This document shows, in pieces, positions 14,776-23,390 of a stretch of 64,000 nucleotides of DNA; the first letter of the stretch is position 1; the number at the start of each line of letters is the position of its first letter. Below the pieces are notes generated by a model, which was not told the origin of the DNA, searched no databases, and saw only the letters and a program-made list of their open reading frames with translations. Origin of the DNA: Phascolarctobacterium sp. (lineage in GTDB: Bacteria; Bacillota; Negativicutes; Acidaminococcales; Acidaminococcaceae); assembly GCA_017623055.1 (NCBI GenBank), contig JAGAPX010000018.1, positions 1 to 64,000 on the forward strand, given 5' to 3'. The translations under genes were made by a program, and so were the position numbers.

Positions 14776-15651
14776 TCAAAACTCTTGCCAAGTTTTTACT
14801 TTACCAGTAAAAATATCAGCTACATTTGCCTTGCTAAGATTATCAATTTTATTTTCTTTATTCACGATAACAGCGATACCATCAATGGCAATCTTAAAAT
14901 TATGCAAGCCTTTATCTACTTCACTTTGTTTTAAATTGCGAGATACCATACCGATATCGCACAAGCCTTTTATGGTTGCCTTAATCCCAGTGGTGGAATC
15001 GCTTTGTTGAACTTCAACTTTAACCTTGCCATTAACTTTTTGATATGCTTCCTTAAGCTTTTCCATAATCGGAGTTACTGAGGAAGAACCTGCTACAACA
15101 ACCTTGCCTTCCACATCAATGCCCAAATAAGCATCTGCCTTTTCATTACCGATGTAACCATGCTTAGCAACAACAGCTTGCCCTTCCTTGGACATAATGT
15201 AGTTGATGAAATCTTGGGCAGCAAGTTTGGTGTTTCCAGTAGTCACAACATTAAAGGGACGGTAAATTTTATACGCACCACTTTTTACATTGGTAGCACT
15301 TGCCTCAACACCATCAATCTTTAACGCTTTAACGCTATCATTTAAAGAGCCTAATGAAATATAACCAATAGCATTTTTATTACCTTTAACAGTCGTCAAC
15401 ATTACCGCTGTGCTGTTGGTAATGGCAGCATTTTCCGTAGTAAGGTCAAGCTTCTTGCCATTGGCGTCTTTCTTTTCAATACCAAAAAGTTCTACAAAAG
15501 CGCCACGGGTACCACTGCCATCTTCACGGGAGATTACAACTATACCATCATTTTTAGCGGCAACTGTATTTTTGCCTTCATTCCCACAGCCCATAATGCC
15601 TAATGCCAACATTGCTATCAAACCTAAGCTTACAAGTTTTTGTTTTTTCAT
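14776..15651 (-). CDS. pstS: Phosphate-binding lipoprotein PstS with permuted lobe order
   Basis: Phosphate-binding component, 291 residues from ATG 15651 (MKKQKLVSLG), chosen for TAGGAGGAAG upstream; the longer reading frame to 15708 is unsupported. The lipobox is LALGIMGC. The order of halves is unusual. The mature protein begins with what is normally the C-terminal half (VVISREDGSGTRGAF, AIGYISLGSLNDSV). It ends with the usual N-terminal half (VVAGSSSVTPIMEKL, SDSTTGIKA, CDIGMVSR, DGIAVIVN, DIFTGKVKTWQEF). I recall similar permuted PstS proteins in gut Firmicutes. A candidate PHO box lies ~90 bases upstream. Confidence 0.92.
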   Translation of the reverse strand: MKKQKLVSLGLIAMLALGIMGCGNEGKNTVAAKNDGIVVISREDGSGTRGAFVELFGIEKKDANGKKLDLTTENAAITNSTAVMLTTVKGNKNAIGYISLGSLNDSVKALKIDGVEASATNVKSGAYKIYRPFNVVTTGNTKLAAQDFINYIMSKEGQAVVAKHGYIGNEKADAYLGIDVEGKVVVAGSSSVTPIMEKLKEAYQKVNGKVKVEVQQSDSTTGIKATIKGLCDIGMVSRNLKQSEVDKGLHNFKIAIDGIAVIVNKENKIDNLSKANVADIFTGKVKTWQEF

Positions 15652-15741
15652 TTTAATCTTCCTCCTAAAAAACTTTTTTGAGTTTACAAGGTAAGTATAA
15701 GCCGCCAAAGTAAAGCCCTTATTAGAGAAAGGTATGCGTCA

Positions 15742-15757
15742 TGTAAAAAATTGTTAA
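15742..15757 (-). promoter_or_regulatory. Candidate PHO box upstream of pstS
   Basis: The minus strand has TTAACA and TTTACA as direct repeats whose starts are 10 bases apart, resembling the Firmicute PhoP recognition repeats (TT(A/T)ACA, ~11 bp). It sits between the phoR terminator and pstS. Confidence 0.4.
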
Positions 15758-15763
15758 ATAAAA

Positions 15764-15792
15764 GTAAAAGCGACAGATATTCATCTGCCGCT
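15764..15792 (-). terminator. Terminator after phoR
   Basis: AGCGgCAGAT / ATCTGtCGCT stem with a GAAT loop, followed by TTTACTTTT on the minus strand. It separates phoPR from pstSCAB. Confidence 0.7.
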
Positions 15793-15797
15793 AAACC

Positions 15798-17096
15798 TTA
15801 ATCTTCAATTTTAGGTAACTTGATAACTATGACCGTACCACTGCCTAAAGCACTACGAACACTGATGCTTCCGCGATGAATCATTACTCCATGCTTAACA
15901 ATGGATAAACCTAAACCAGTTCCTTCACAATGCCTGCTCTTGTCAACACGGTAGAAGCGTTCAAAGATTCTCTCCTGCTCATCCTGCTCTATACCTATAC
16001 CTGTATCAGAAATGCTAATCACCCATTTTTTAGGTGTTTCTTCTAAGGAAACGATAACACTTCCACCTTCGCAATTGTATTTAATGGCATTGTCTATGAG
16101 ATTACTAAAGACTTCTTCCAGCATTGCTTTGCTACCGATTACAGGCATAGAATTCACACTGCTTTCAAACTTTAAGGTAATGCTATTTTGGTCAGCCTTA
16201 TTTTGCAAACGTAGCATAACATTTGCGATAACTTCTCGCAAATTAAAATGCTCCGTATAATTCTTCTGCTGTTCATCCAATTTAGATAATCTAATGATGT
16301 CATCAATCAGCTGTAAAAGATTTTTAGCTTCATCATAAATTTTTTGCATGAAGCGTTTCTGATCCTCCGGTTTTACTAAACCGTTCAGCATAATTTCGGA
16401 ATATCCAAGCACGGACTGTAAGGGAGTCTTTAATTCGTGGGATACATTTGCAGAAAATTCTCTGCGCATTTGCTGCTGGTTCGCCAACCTCCGAAGAATT
16501 GGTCTTAGCTCCGGATAAGCCTTTGCTTTCTGAGGATGCTCTAAATCGAAAGTTTCTAAAGGCGCAAGCACATTTGCTGTAATTTTACGCGCTACAATGA
16601 ATGCTACCGTCAAAAGTAATAGCGAGGCTAACACACAATATTGCAACACATCGCCGAACTGAGCGTATACTGCATCATTAGTACGGGCGAAGCGAATAAT
16701 ATCGCCCTTGGCTAAACGGGTTGCATAATAAATTACTTCTTTGTTCAAAGTAGAGGAGTACCTTGTAGCAAATCCTATATTTTTCTCCAAAGCTTGTTGC
16801 ACTTCTTCCCGCTCCAAATGGTTTTCCATCTGCTGAGCGTTAGCATAATTATCAAACAAAACCCTTCCACCAGCAGAAAGCACTGTGAGCCTGTCCTCTA
16901 TTTTTGCATGGAAAAGATTTTCATAATCCAACTTACCTTGTTCATCTAAAGCTAAGAGTATTTGCGCCTGGTTTCTTAAGCTTTGAACATTCACCTCAGT
17001 AACCTGGCGATAGCTTATCCATAAGAATAATGCTGTAGCAAAAAAGAGCACTGTAAATGTCAGCAAAAATAAACTGTAAAATATTTTCTTTCTCAT
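15798..17096 (-). CDS. phoR: Phosphate-sensing histidine kinase PhoR
   Basis: Membrane sensor kinase of 432 residues. A first helix (~8-28), an extracytoplasmic region of about 120 residues and a second helix (~153-172) precede the HisKA domain (SANVSHELKTPL, phosphorylated His) and the HATPase domain with N-box NLIDNAIKYN, G1 ISDTGIG and G2 GTGLGLSIVKH. I see no clear PAS domain. It overlaps phoP by one base and is followed by the pst genes, which supports a PhoR role. Confidence 0.9.
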   Translation of the reverse strand: MRKKIFYSLFLLTFTVLFFATALFLWISYRQVTEVNVQSLRNQAQILLALDEQGKLDYENLFHAKIEDRLTVLSAGGRVLFDNYANAQQMENHLEREEVQQALEKNIGFATRYSSTLNKEVIYYATRLAKGDIIRFARTNDAVYAQFGDVLQYCVLASLLLLTVAFIVARKITANVLAPLETFDLEHPQKAKAYPELRPILRRLANQQQMRREFSANVSHELKTPLQSVLGYSEIMLNGLVKPEDQKRFMQKIYDEAKNLLQLIDDIIRLSKLDEQQKNYTEHFNLREVIANVMLRLQNKADQNSITLKFESSVNSMPVIGSKAMLEEVFSNLIDNAIKYNCEGGSVIVSLEETPKKWVISISDTGIGIEQDEQERIFERFYRVDKSRHCEGTGLGLSIVKHGVMIHRGSISVRSALGSGTVIVIKLPKIED

Positions 17097-17770
17097 TATT
17101 TACCTGACAAGCGATAGCCAACGCCACGAATTGTTTCAATATATTCTCCTGCAACACCAAGCTTTTGTCGCAAGGTACGGATATGCACGTCTACCGTGCG
17201 AGTTTCCCCACTAAACTCATAGCCCCAAATTTCCAAAAGCAATTTATCACGCGAAAACACAATGCCTGGATTATAGAGAAACTTTTTCAACAGTTCATAC
17301 TCTTTTAAGGTCAACACGATATTTTCCCCAGCAACAACGACTGTATGACTGGCAGTATTTACACTTAACTCACCATAAGTAAGAAGCTGTTCTTGAGACT
17401 TATCATTATTGCAACGGCGCAACACCGCCCGGACACGGGAAACCATCTCTAACATTCCAAAGGGTTTAGCAATATAATCATCTGCACCTGCATCTAATCC
17501 TTTTACCTTGTCAAACTCCATTCCCTTCGCAGTAGCCATAATAACAGGTATATTGGCATAGCGCGCATCACTACGCAGTCTTCGTAAAATGCTTAAACCA
17601 TCTTCATCCGGTAACATAATGTCCAGTAAAATAAGCTGTGGTACATTATTTTCCAGTTCAGAAAAAAGCTCTTTGCCTGAACCGCACCCCTTAGCTTCAA
17701 AACCAACAGACTGCAAAGTATAAACCTCCAGCTCGCAAATATTCTGTTCATCTTCAACACAAATAATCAT
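17096..17770 (-). CDS. phoP: PhoP-type response regulator
   Basis: OmpR/PhoB-family regulator, 224 residues. The receiver domain has the acidic pair near the start (CVEDEQN), the phospho-acceptor in LILLDIMLP and the switch Lys in YIAKPFG. The C-terminal winged helix includes GEtRTVDVHIRTLRQKLG and ends IRGVGYRLSGK. It forms a two-gene operon with phoR. A well-spaced PHO-box-like repeat at 17838 suggests autoregulation. Confidence 0.92.
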   Translation of the reverse strand: MIICVEDEQNICELEVYTLQSVGFEAKGCGSGKELFSELENNVPQLILLDIMLPDEDGLSILRRLRSDARYANIPVIMATAKGMEFDKVKGLDAGADDYIAKPFGMLEMVSRVRAVLRRCNNDKSQEQLLTYGELSVNTASHTVVVAGENIVLTLKEYELLKKFLYNPGIVFSRDKLLLEIWGYEFSGETRTVDVHIRTLRQKLGVAGEYIETIRGVGYRLSGK

Positions 17771-17837
17771 TTGCCAAATCCCTCACAAAACTTTTACTAA
17801 TCTATTTCATATCATAAACTAAGTACTACGAATAGAA

Positions 17838-17854
17838 TGTAAAATCTGTGTTAA
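17838..17854 (-). promoter_or_regulatory. PHO-box-like repeat upstream of phoP
   Basis: On the minus strand TTAACA, five bases, TTTACA: exactly the 11-base repeat spacing of Firmicute PHO boxes. A TATGAT -10-like element follows about 20 bases downstream, then the phoP start. Confidence 0.5.
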
Positions 17855-17867
17855 AACTGCAGTAAAT

Positions 17868-17895
17868 ACACCCGCCACATAAAAATGACGGGTGT
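17868..17895 (-). terminator. Hairpin terminator after purA
   Basis: A ten-base stem (ACACCCGTCA / TGGCGGGTGT, one G-U) with an 8-base loop lies ~35 bases past the purA stop. The following T-run is short. Confidence 0.6.
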
Positions 17896-17930
17896 TGTAT
17901 CTCATAATTTTTTACTTGAAAATTATAGCA

Positions 17931-19214
17931 CTATAACAACTCTTTAAGCACGATGGTCTGCTCACGATTGGGACCAACTGAAACTATACCAAGTCCAACG
18001 CCTGCAACCTCACTTAAACGTTCCAAATATTTTTTAGCGTTTGCTGGTAAATCTTCATATTTACGAATGCTACTGATATCCGTAAGCCAACCCTCGAATT
18101 CTTCATAGATAGGCTCCACTTGCGCCAAAACGTTTAGGCTGGCAGGAATGCGTTTTAATACTTCACCTTGATATTTGTAGCCAACACACATCTTAATTTT
18201 AGGCAAGCCGTCTAAAATATCAAGACGAGTAATCGCCAAATAATCTAAACTGTTCAACCGAGCGCTATAACGCAGCATAAAGGCATCTAACCAGCCACAA
18301 CGACGAGGACGACCAGTAACTGTTCCGTATTCACGTCCTGTTTCGCGCAAATAGTTACCATCTGCATCAAAAAGTTCTGTTACAAAGGGACCTTCGCCTA
18401 CACGAGTGGTATAAGCTTTTACTACGCCAACAACGTGGTCAATATTTTTCGGACCGATACCACTCCCCGTACAAGCATTGCCACCTGTAGGGTTAGAGCT
18501 TGTAACGTAGGGATAAGTGCCATGATCTATATCTAAAAATGTAGCTTGCGCCCCTTCAAACAAAACCTTCTTGTTTGCCGCAAAGGCTTCGTCCAATATC
18601 ACACCTGTATCAGTAACATAAGGACGCAGTTGTTCTGCGTAGCCTAAGTATTCTTCTAAAACCTCTTGGTAAATAAAAGGTTTTGCCCCATAAATCTTGG
18701 TGATGATTTCATTTTTCGCCTGCAAATTAATCTTTAATTTTTCAGCAAAGGTATCAGCTTCCAGCAAATCGCAGATGCGGATACCAACCCTTGCCACCTT
18801 ATCCATATAGCAAGGGCCAATGCCACTTTTGGTAGTGCCTATTTTATGACTGCCTAAAGCATTTTCTTGTAGTTCGTCCAACCTTTGATGATAAGGCAGT
18901 ACAACATGGGCACGGTCTGAAATAACTAAATTTTTACAAGCAATACCTTTAGCCTGCATACCTGCAATTTCTTCCAGTACAACCTTGGGATTAATGACTA
19001 CACCATTACCTAAAATATTTATTTTGTCAGGGAACAACACTCCTGACGGAAGCAAGCGCAGTTTATAAGCAATATCATTTACCACAACAGTATGCCCTGC
19101 GTTGGAACCACCAGAATAACGTACTACCGCATCAGCTTCTTGCGCTAAATAATCTACAATTTTACCCTTGCCCTCGTCTCCCCATTGAGCGCCTAATACT
19201 ATCACAGATGCCAT
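17931..19214 (-). CDS. purA: Adenylosuccinate synthetase
   Basis: Joins aspartate to IMP with GTP, the first step from IMP to AMP. Length is 427 residues, normal. The N-terminal GTP loop is GAQWGDEGKGK. Further signatures are SGGSNAGHTVVV, IGTTKSGIGPCYMDK, the substrate loop VGEGPFVTEL and TGRPRRCGWLD. It lies 15 bases downstream of purB, so the two AMP-branch enzymes are co-transcribed. Confidence 0.97.
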   Translation of the reverse strand: MASVIVLGAQWGDEGKGKIVDYLAQEADAVVRYSGGSNAGHTVVVNDIAYKLRLLPSGVLFPDKINILGNGVVINPKVVLEEIAGMQAKGIACKNLVISDRAHVVLPYHQRLDELQENALGSHKIGTTKSGIGPCYMDKVARVGIRICDLLEADTFAEKLKINLQAKNEIITKIYGAKPFIYQEVLEEYLGYAEQLRPYVTDTGVILDEAFAANKKVLFEGAQATFLDIDHGTYPYVTSSNPTGGNACTGSGIGPKNIDHVVGVVKAYTTRVGEGPFVTELFDADGNYLRETGREYGTVTGRPRRCGWLDAFMLRYSARLNSLDYLAITRLDILDGLPKIKMCVGYKYQGEVLKRIPASLNVLAQVEPIYEEFEGWLTDISSIRKYEDLPANAKKYLERLSEVAGVGLGIVSVGPNREQTIVLKELL

Positions 19215-19229
19215 AATATCATCTCCCTC

Positions 19230-20522
19230 TTACAAGCCAAACCTGGACATAATCAAATCAATATGACGAAGCATAGGCTTCGGATCAAAACACTCTTCAA
19301 TTTCATCAGTAGCAAGATACTCTTTGATGTCAGGATCATTTGCTACATTAGTTTTAAAATCGGCACCTTCTAGCCAACGCGCCATAGCATTGCGTTGCAC
19401 CCACTTGTAGGCATCTTCACGAAGCACGCCTTTGCTAACTAAAGCAATCAACAGGTTTTGACTATAGATGAGCCCACCGGTTTTATTGAGATTTGCCAGC
19501 ATAGCTTCCGGATAAACAAGAAGCTTGTCGATGATATTAGTAAATTTACGGAGCATATGGTCAAGAGCAATGCAGGCATCCGGTAAAATTACACGTTCCA
19601 CAGAAGAATGAGAAATATCTCTTTCGTGCCACAGGGCAACGTCTTCTAAAGCAGCCATTGCATAGCCACGCAAAAGGCGTGCCATACCAGAAACCTTTTC
19701 ACAGGTAATAGGGTTGCGTTTGTGAGGCATTGCAGAGGAACCTTTTTGCCCCGGCGCAAAATATTCTTCGGCCTCACGGATATCAGTACGTTGCAAATTG
19801 CGAATTTCCGTAGCCATTTTGTCTAAGGAAGAACCAATAATCGCTAAGGTTGTCAAAAAATCTGCGTGTCTATCTCTTTGAATTACTTGAGTTGCCAGCT
19901 TCACTGGTTGCAAGCCAAGATGTTCACATACATATTCTTCTACGAACGGGTCAACATTGGAATAGGTACCAACTGCTCCGGAAAGCTTACCAACGCGCAC
20001 AAATTCTCTAGCTTGTTTTAAACGTTCAATATTCCGTTCTGTTTCATCCATCCACAAAGCAAACTTCAAGCCAAAGGTCATTGGCTCCGCATGTATGCCG
20101 TGGGTACGACCAATCATAATCGTATATTTGTGTTCTGCAGCACGGCGTTTTAAAACAGCGTGAAATTTTTCTAGATGTTGCAAAAGCAAATCTGCTGCCT
20201 GCACCATCATATAGCACAAAGCAGTGTCTTTAACGTCACTGGAAGTTAGCCCTTTATGAATGTACTTAGAAGAATCACCTACATATTCAGCAACATTGGT
20301 TAAAAACGCAATGATGTCGTGATTAGTAACTGCTTCAATTTCTTTTATGCGCTCCACACGAAAGTCAGCCTTAGTCTGAATTTCACGCAACGCTTCATCG
20401 GGAACAATGCCTAATTTGTTCATAGCTTCGCACGCTAAAACTTCTACCTTTAGCATTGTGCGGAACTCATTCTCTAAAGACCAGATGTTCCCCATTTCAG
20501 GATGTGTATACCGTTCAATCAT
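19230..20522 (-). CDS. purB: Adenylosuccinate lyase
   Basis: Acts twice in purine synthesis: SAICAR to AICAR, and adenylosuccinate to AMP. ATG 20522 (MIERYTHPEMGNIW) has GAGGGGG upstream and was preferred over the in-frame start at 20543. The 430 residues include TSSDVKDTA, GRTHGIHAEP, and the catalytic-serine signature GSSAMPHKRNP. It heads a purB-purA operon. Confidence 0.97.
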   Translation of the reverse strand: MIERYTHPEMGNIWSLENEFRTMLKVEVLACEAMNKLGIVPDEALREIQTKADFRVERIKEIEAVTNHDIIAFLTNVAEYVGDSSKYIHKGLTSSDVKDTALCYMMVQAADLLLQHLEKFHAVLKRRAAEHKYTIMIGRTHGIHAEPMTFGLKFALWMDETERNIERLKQAREFVRVGKLSGAVGTYSNVDPFVEEYVCEHLGLQPVKLATQVIQRDRHADFLTTLAIIGSSLDKMATEIRNLQRTDIREAEEYFAPGQKGSSAMPHKRNPITCEKVSGMARLLRGYAMAALEDVALWHERDISHSSVERVILPDACIALDHMLRKFTNIIDKLLVYPEAMLANLNKTGGLIYSQNLLIALVSKGVLREDAYKWVQRNAMARWLEGADFKTNVANDPDIKEYLATDEIEECFDPKPMLRHIDLIMSRFGL

Positions 20523-20740
20523 AATGTATGCCCCCTCAAGCATAGTTTAAGAAAACTTGATAACGTTCGTATTTTTGAACATTATTGATAAATTTCCCAG
20601 ACCTATTATAATCCCAGCCACTTTCATTTGCAATTATTTCGAACATTTTTCACAACTCACCATTTAACATTCGAAAGATTTTCATTATTCAGCAAGAGTT
20701 TCATTTTAAAAAAAGCCCTCATCTTAGAGCAAAAAGGCAA
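20523..20740 (-). promoter_or_regulatory. purB upstream region with degenerate CGAAC boxes
   Basis: This ~220-base gap has no gene. It holds TTTCGAACATT and, about 24 bases further, ATTCGAAAG in inverted orientation, and a third AATACGAACGTT nearer purB on the minus strand. These resemble weakened PurBoxes. A TATAAT-like stretch at about 20603 is not in an obvious promoter context. Confidence 0.3.
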
Positions 20741-20771
20741 TAAAAAAGCTGCCTCATTTTCTGAGGCAGCT
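20741..20771 (-). terminator. Terminator after glpX
   Basis: A perfect ten-base stem (AGCTGCCTCA / TGAGGCAGCT) with loop GAAAA, followed by TTTTTT on the minus strand, immediately after the glpX stop. Confidence 0.9.
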
Positions 20772-20783
20772 CTGTGATTTAGA

Positions 20784-21746
20784 TTAAAGTTTAACTTCGA
20801 AGTCTTTTCTTTCCAGATTGTGGATAGCGTCAACGAAACGAACGGTACCAGTTTTATAACGAGCAGAAATGGTGTGGGTACGCACGCCACCATTAAAGTA
20901 ACGCAAACCGTTGAGCATGTTGCAGTTGGTAATACCAGTTGCTGTAAACATGCAGTCATCACCTTTAACCATGTCTTCCAAGGTCAAAACCTTATTTACA
21001 TCGGTAATACCCATTGCATGGCAACGTTTAATTTGTTCTTCATCTTCCGGATACAAACGGCCTTGCATATCGCCGCCCAAGCATTTAACTGCTACTGCAG
21101 CCAATACACCTTCGGGAGCGCCACCGCGACCAATGTACATATGCACGCCGCTACCTTCTACGCAAGCTTCAACAACCGGGTTTACGTCGCCGTCGGTAAT
21201 GAGGGAGATGCGAGCGCCAGCTTCGCGAACTTCGCGGATAATATCAGCGTGACGTTCTCTATCCAATACAACTACGTTCAAGTCAGCAATTTCACGATTT
21301 AAAGCTTTAGCTACGCGAGCAAGATTTTCTTTAACGGGAGCATCAATGTCAATGCAGCCTTTAGCACGAGGGCCAACTGCAATTTTGTCCATATACATAT
21401 CGGGAGCGTGGAGCAGGCAGCCTCTCGGAGCAATTGCCATTACTGCGATTGCACCATTTTGACCTTTAGCAGTAAGGTTAGTACCTTCAACGGGGTCAAC
21501 AGCGATATCAACTTCCGGTCCGCCAGCACCAACTTTTTCGCCAATGTAAAGCATCGGTGCTTCGTCCATTTCACCTTCGCCGATTACAACGGTACCGCTA
21601 ATATGAACGGTATCGAACATTTGACGCATTGCGTCTACTGCCAAGCCGTCAGCACCATTTTTATCGCCTTTACCAATCAAACGACCGCAAGCTACAGCAG
21701 CAGCTTCAGTTACGCGTACAAATTCCATGGATAATTCTCTGTCCAT
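20784..21746 (-). CDS. glpX: Fructose-1,6-bisphosphatase class II
   Basis: Gluconeogenic phosphatase, Mg/Mn dependent, 320 residues. It begins MDRELSMEFVRVTEAAAVAC. Conserved blocks are GEGEMDEAPMLYIGE (metal site), VDPVEGTNLTAKG, DRERH and GIGRGG-like YIGRGGAPEGVLAA. AAGGAG precedes the ATG. It is transcribed alone: terminator after, and an 82-base gap before. Confidence 0.95.
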   Translation of the reverse strand: MDRELSMEFVRVTEAAAVACGRLIGKGDKNGADGLAVDAMRQMFDTVHISGTVVIGEGEMDEAPMLYIGEKVGAGGPEVDIAVDPVEGTNLTAKGQNGAIAVMAIAPRGCLLHAPDMYMDKIAVGPRAKGCIDIDAPVKENLARVAKALNREIADLNVVVLDRERHADIIREVREAGARISLITDGDVNPVVEACVEGSGVHMYIGRGGAPEGVLAAVAVKCLGGDMQGRLYPEDEEQIKRCHAMGITDVNKVLTLEDMVKGDDCMFTATGITNCNMLNGLRYFNGGVRTHTISARYKTGTVRFVDAIHNLERKDFEVKL

Positions 21747-21828
21747 TATTCCACCACTCCTTGTGAAAAATTCTATTAACTGTTTTTATTATGACACTTT
21801 CCCATTATTTACGCAACAACAAATCTAC

Positions 21829-22392
21829 TTATAAGTGTCTGAGGAGCAGGTTCAAGCCTACCTGCCAAGGCAAAACTAACACAATGTACAAAAGCAACAA
21901 GCTAAACAGTACCGTTGCAGCTGCACGTGTAAAATCTATGATGTAAACGACCTCTAAAGAGCGTACCAAAAGGTATAGCATCCACAAACACCCTACGAGC
22001 GTAACGCCTGCCAAAAGAAAAATTCCGTCAAAGCCCATTTTCCCCGCTAGCAAAGCACCGGGAGTAAGCACTAGGAAAGGCAATGTTGTATAACCAAGCA
22101 GGCAAATCAAACCTTTGGCATCCCCGGCAAGAGCACCGAAGGTTTCTAAAATGCCATGGAGTAAGAATCCATACATCGCCAAGGCAGTACCACACATGAT
22201 TATCATAACCGCCACAATGCCAAGCCTTACTTCTAAAGGCTCTTGCAGTAACCAGGAATTGGTAACAACACCGGAAAACAAGCCTACACTAAGAGTGTAA
22301 TAGAAGCCGCTACGCCATAAGCAAGGCTGTTTTACCAAAGCGGTCATACCCACTTGGGTTTCAAACAGCACATCAAAGGTTTTGCGCCTCAT
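21829..22392 (-). CDS. Yip1-like multi-spanning membrane protein
   Basis: A 187-residue, very hydrophobic protein with five likely helices and a short N-terminal cytosolic stretch with FDVLFETQVGMTALV. Size, the leading F-xx-LF-x-P-xx-type segment and GLLGYTTLP-like GYTTLPFLVL support a Yip1/YIPF domain, but the match is loose. It starts 5 bases after sppA and is probably co-transcribed with it. Function unknown. Confidence 0.55.
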   Translation of the reverse strand: MRRKTFDVLFETQVGMTALVKQPCLWRSGFYYTLSVGLFSGVVTNSWLLQEPLEVRLGIVAVMIIMCGTALAMYGFLLHGILETFGALAGDAKGLICLLGYTTLPFLVLTPGALLAGKMGFDGIFLLAGVTLVGCLWMLYLLVRSLEVVYIIDFTRAAATVLFSLLLLYIVLVLPWQVGLNLLLRHL

Positions 22393-22397
22393 TTAGC

Positions 22398-23330
22398 TCA
22401 CCTCGCTACACGGGGAGAAGCACCCTGCAAATCACCTAAAACTTGTTCAAAAAATTGTACCTTGATAATCTTGGCGATCTCTGCGCCAAGAAGGATTTCC
22501 CAAGGTTGTTTTTGTTCTTTTTCTTTAATCGGGGGAATGCCGTCAAAGCCAGCCAGCTTGCCAGTTGCTTCCAAAGCGTCGTAATAATTGCCAATTTCAT
22601 CTACCAAGCCAATGTTCTTAGCTTGGGCACCGGTGTAAATACGACCATCAGCAAAGGAACGGAGCTTACCAGCGTCCATTTTACGACCTGCTGCCACGGT
22701 AGCAATGAAGTCTTCATAAATTTCATTAACAATACGTTGCAGGATAGCCTTTTCTTCCGGAGTCATGGCTCTGTCGGTACTCATGATGTCCTTAAAGGTA
22801 CCGCTCTTAATTTTACCGGTGCTAATGCCAATTTTCTTGAACAGCTCTTCAGTATTCATATAAGGCATATAAACGCCAATGCTACCAGTCAGGGTGGTGG
22901 AGTTTGCATAAATTTTATCGCTGGCACACGCAGCAATCCAGTAAGCAGCACTTGCACCCATATCGCCCATGGTGGAAACGATGGGTTTTTTAGTTTCTTC
23001 TTTAAAGCGTAGCAGTTCACGGCTGATTTCTTCCGCAGCAGTTGCACTACCACCGCCACTATCAATACGCAATACCAAAGCCTTCACGGTATCGTCCTTA
23101 GCAGCATCACGAATTTGACGCATTACGCTGCCACTGGTAACGCCTGTGGTTTGGTCAAACAATGTGTCCTCGCCATCACCGCTCATAATGGGACCTTGAA
23201 TGTTAATCACTGCCACCCTATCCGGAATAGAAACAGTTTTTTCCGGATTGTTGTTGCCTTTAAGCAGAGAAACAACAAAGCTTAAAACTGCAATGAGCAG
23301 GATTGCGCTAATAAATAATTTTTTCAGCAT
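22398..23330 (-). CDS. sppA: Signal peptide peptidase SppA, short form
   Basis: Membrane-anchored serine protease that degrades cleaved signal peptides. I start at ATG 23330 (MLKKLFISA), preceded by AAAGGAG; the in-frame ATG at 23363 lacks a ribosome site. It has 310 residues with an N-terminal anchor (~5-25). The catalytic serine is in GDMGASAAYWIA and the region LTGSIGVY is conserved. The general-base lysine is expected near KSGTFKD. This is the single-domain form seen in Firmicutes. Confidence 0.93.
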   Translation of the reverse strand: MLKKLFISAILLIAVLSFVVSLLKGNNNPEKTVSIPDRVAVINIQGPIMSGDGEDTLFDQTTGVTSGSVMRQIRDAAKDDTVKALVLRIDSGGGSATAAEEISRELLRFKEETKKPIVSTMGDMGASAAYWIAACASDKIYANSTTLTGSIGVYMPYMNTEELFKKIGISTGKIKSGTFKDIMSTDRAMTPEEKAILQRIVNEIYEDFIATVAAGRKMDAGKLRSFADGRIYTGAQAKNIGLVDEIGNYYDALEATGKLAGFDGIPPIKEKEQKQPWEILLGAEIAKIIKVQFFEQVLGDLQGASPRVAR

Positions 23331-23346
23331 AAAGTACTCCTTTGTG

Positions 23347-23381
23347 AAAAAAGCAGACTGCATTGGTGCAGTCTGCTTTTT
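23347..23381 (-). terminator. Terminator between second pyrG and sppA
   Basis: AAAAAGCAGACTGCA / TGCAGTCTGCTTTTT with a four-base loop, a perfect 15-base stem, read on the minus strand after pyrG. Confidence 0.92.
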
Positions 23382-23390
23382 AGACGCAAA

